From positions 496,001 through 560,000 of the forward strand of contig WIXG01000007.1 in assembly GCA_009869945.1 (NCBI GenBank): a DNA stretch of 64,000 nucleotides, read 5' to 3'. A program made the translations under genes and the position numbers. Below are positions 62,848 to 64,000 of the stretch, piece after piece (the stretch's first letter is position 1; each line of letters opens with the position of its first letter). This DNA is from Mesaphorura yosii. Taxonomy: Eukaryota; Arthropoda; Collembola; Poduromorpha; Tullbergiidae. The notes beneath the pieces are model-generated. The model was not told the origin of the DNA and made no database searches. It saw only the letters and a program-made list of their open reading frames with translations.

Positions 62848-64000
62848 TTAAAAGGGAAGTCTTTCATGGAGTTTGACCATTTTTGCACTTTCGATCCACA
62901 GCTTGAGCCCCAGTTCCTTGTTGCTTCGTATTTTCTTGTTTATTGCTCCAAAGGGTTTGCTAAAATGGTAGACTTGGCCTGTCTCACTTGTGCACAGTTT
63001 GGACAAAGCGCAGTACAAAATGGATTCGATGCCCTGCAGGTTTATAGAATATTGTGTGACCTTCAGTCCTTAAAGAAATATTGTTTAAGAGTGAGACTAC
63101 GAGACCAACCTGCTCTGCAGAAAATCCAAGGAGAAAAATCATGATTCTCTGGTAGAGTTGTTTGTACCATGGCATATATCGGAATAAGTTAGTTGCGCAA
63201 AGTCCAGGGCATAATGAGTAAGTGGTCACGCCGCATACTTCATCCAATTTGTTTGACAGTTCGTACATGAACAAACTATTGGCAAACTTGGAATTGTTGT
63301 ATGGCTTGCAGGCCCATGACCCGTATTTTGATTGGTAGCCACTCTTTTTCAGGTTCAGATCATTGATGTCGAGTTCCTCGAGCATTTGAAGTTCCGATGA
63401 AACAGTAACAACTCTAAATGAGCCAAAGAAAGAGCATTACACTGATAGAATGAATGATTCATGAACTCGGATAGAGTAATTATATCACTGATTAAAAGAT
63501 TGAATACCTGCTGGGGCTTCCACGTTTCAGTGCACTGAGCAATAGGTTCGTCAGGAGAAAATGGCCCAAATGATTTATTTGTAGGTGAGCTTCGTACCCA
63601 TCTTTTGTGTAGGTTAATTTGTCTTTGTACGAAAATACGCCAGCATTGTTGATGAGAATATTAACGTGCGGAAATCTCTTCTGGAAGTCTGCTGCAAATT
63701 TCTCGACTGATAGGAAGTCTGCCAGGTCCAATTTCATCAAAAACTGGAAGAACCATCATGAACACAATTCACAGTCCGAGTTAGCACTTCAATTTGATAG
63801 TTTCTTCAATGAAAGGACTTTACACTTACCAACTTCGAAGGTCCAATATCCAATTCAATCTCATTCAATACTCTCTTGCCTTCCACCATATCTCGGCAGG
63901 CCATTACCACCGTCGCCCCACGTTTCGCTAATTCCCTTGTCGTAATCTTGCCAAGCCCCGAATTGGCACCAGTTATGATAATAATCTTCCCGTGGATGTT
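62848..64000 (-). CDS. Retinol-dehydrogenase-like SDR, 5' end outside the window
   Basis: Four exons are visible and in phase: 63830-64000 (enters from the right edge), 63508-63743, 63110-63413, 62848-63033. The classical SDR parts are all present: cofactor loop TGANSGLG, the basic ACRD after strand 2 suggesting NADP(H), LDLADF, NNAG, the active-site Ser in VTVSSEL, catalytic Tyr and Lys in YNNSK, and CPGLCATNLF. The substrate-side tail resembles the RDH11-14/DHRS group, which reduces or oxidises retinoids and related lipids at the endoplasmic reticulum. The missing N-terminus would show whether a membrane anchor is present. The exact substrate cannot be inferred. The frame is intact as far as visible. 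Confidence 0.93.

Overview
The window reads as nuclear DNA of an animal, most likely an arthropod. It is AT-rich, its genes have many short GT-AG introns (about 50-90 bp in the compact cluster), and it carries a developmental regulator (eyes absent) set in long gene-poor DNA. I suspect a non-insect hexapod such as a springtail, but that is only an impression. No rRNA, convincing tRNA, CRISPR array or bacterial gene was seen.

Layout. 1-14.6 kb: no gene that I can support. 14.64-15.58 kb (-): a four-exon gene for a 230-residue, four-pass MARVEL-like membrane protein. 18.38-31.49 kb (-): a 14-exon eyes absent (eya) gene; the joined exons give one 826-residue frame containing the whole Eya phosphatase domain. 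A 149-codon hydrophobic ORF lies in its first coding intron. 31.5-52.7 kb: 21 kb almost without genes, with a tight cluster of nine AACCCTT sites at 41.0-42.2 kb and one weak small-gene candidate at 46.9-47.4 kb. 52.7-64 kb: a compact cluster. It holds a TTLL2-like tubulin ligase (-) whose ATP-grasp stretch is disrupted as read, PPP2R3C (-, 445 aa, 10 exons), ALKBH1 (+, 433 aa, 4 exons, head-to-head with PPP2R3C), an ISG12 (IFI6/IFI27)-family membrane protein (-), and the 3' part of a retinol-dehydrogenase-like SDR (-) running off the right edge.

The most striking observation is in the ISG12-family gene. A 369-bp non-autonomous hAT-type element, with 9-bp terminal inverted repeats and an 8-bp target duplication with one mismatch, sits inside the first coding exon, just after the signal peptide. 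Left in the mRNA it would shift the frame. However, a GT in one terminal repeat and an AG next to the other would remove 353 bp and leave 24 nt, which keeps the frame. This looks like a transposon that has become, or is becoming, an intron.

The genes do not form one pathway. Eya and its flanks are a developmental regulatory landscape. The right-hand cluster holds unrelated housekeeping genes (phosphatase subunit, nucleic-acid demethylase, SDR) with short spacers.
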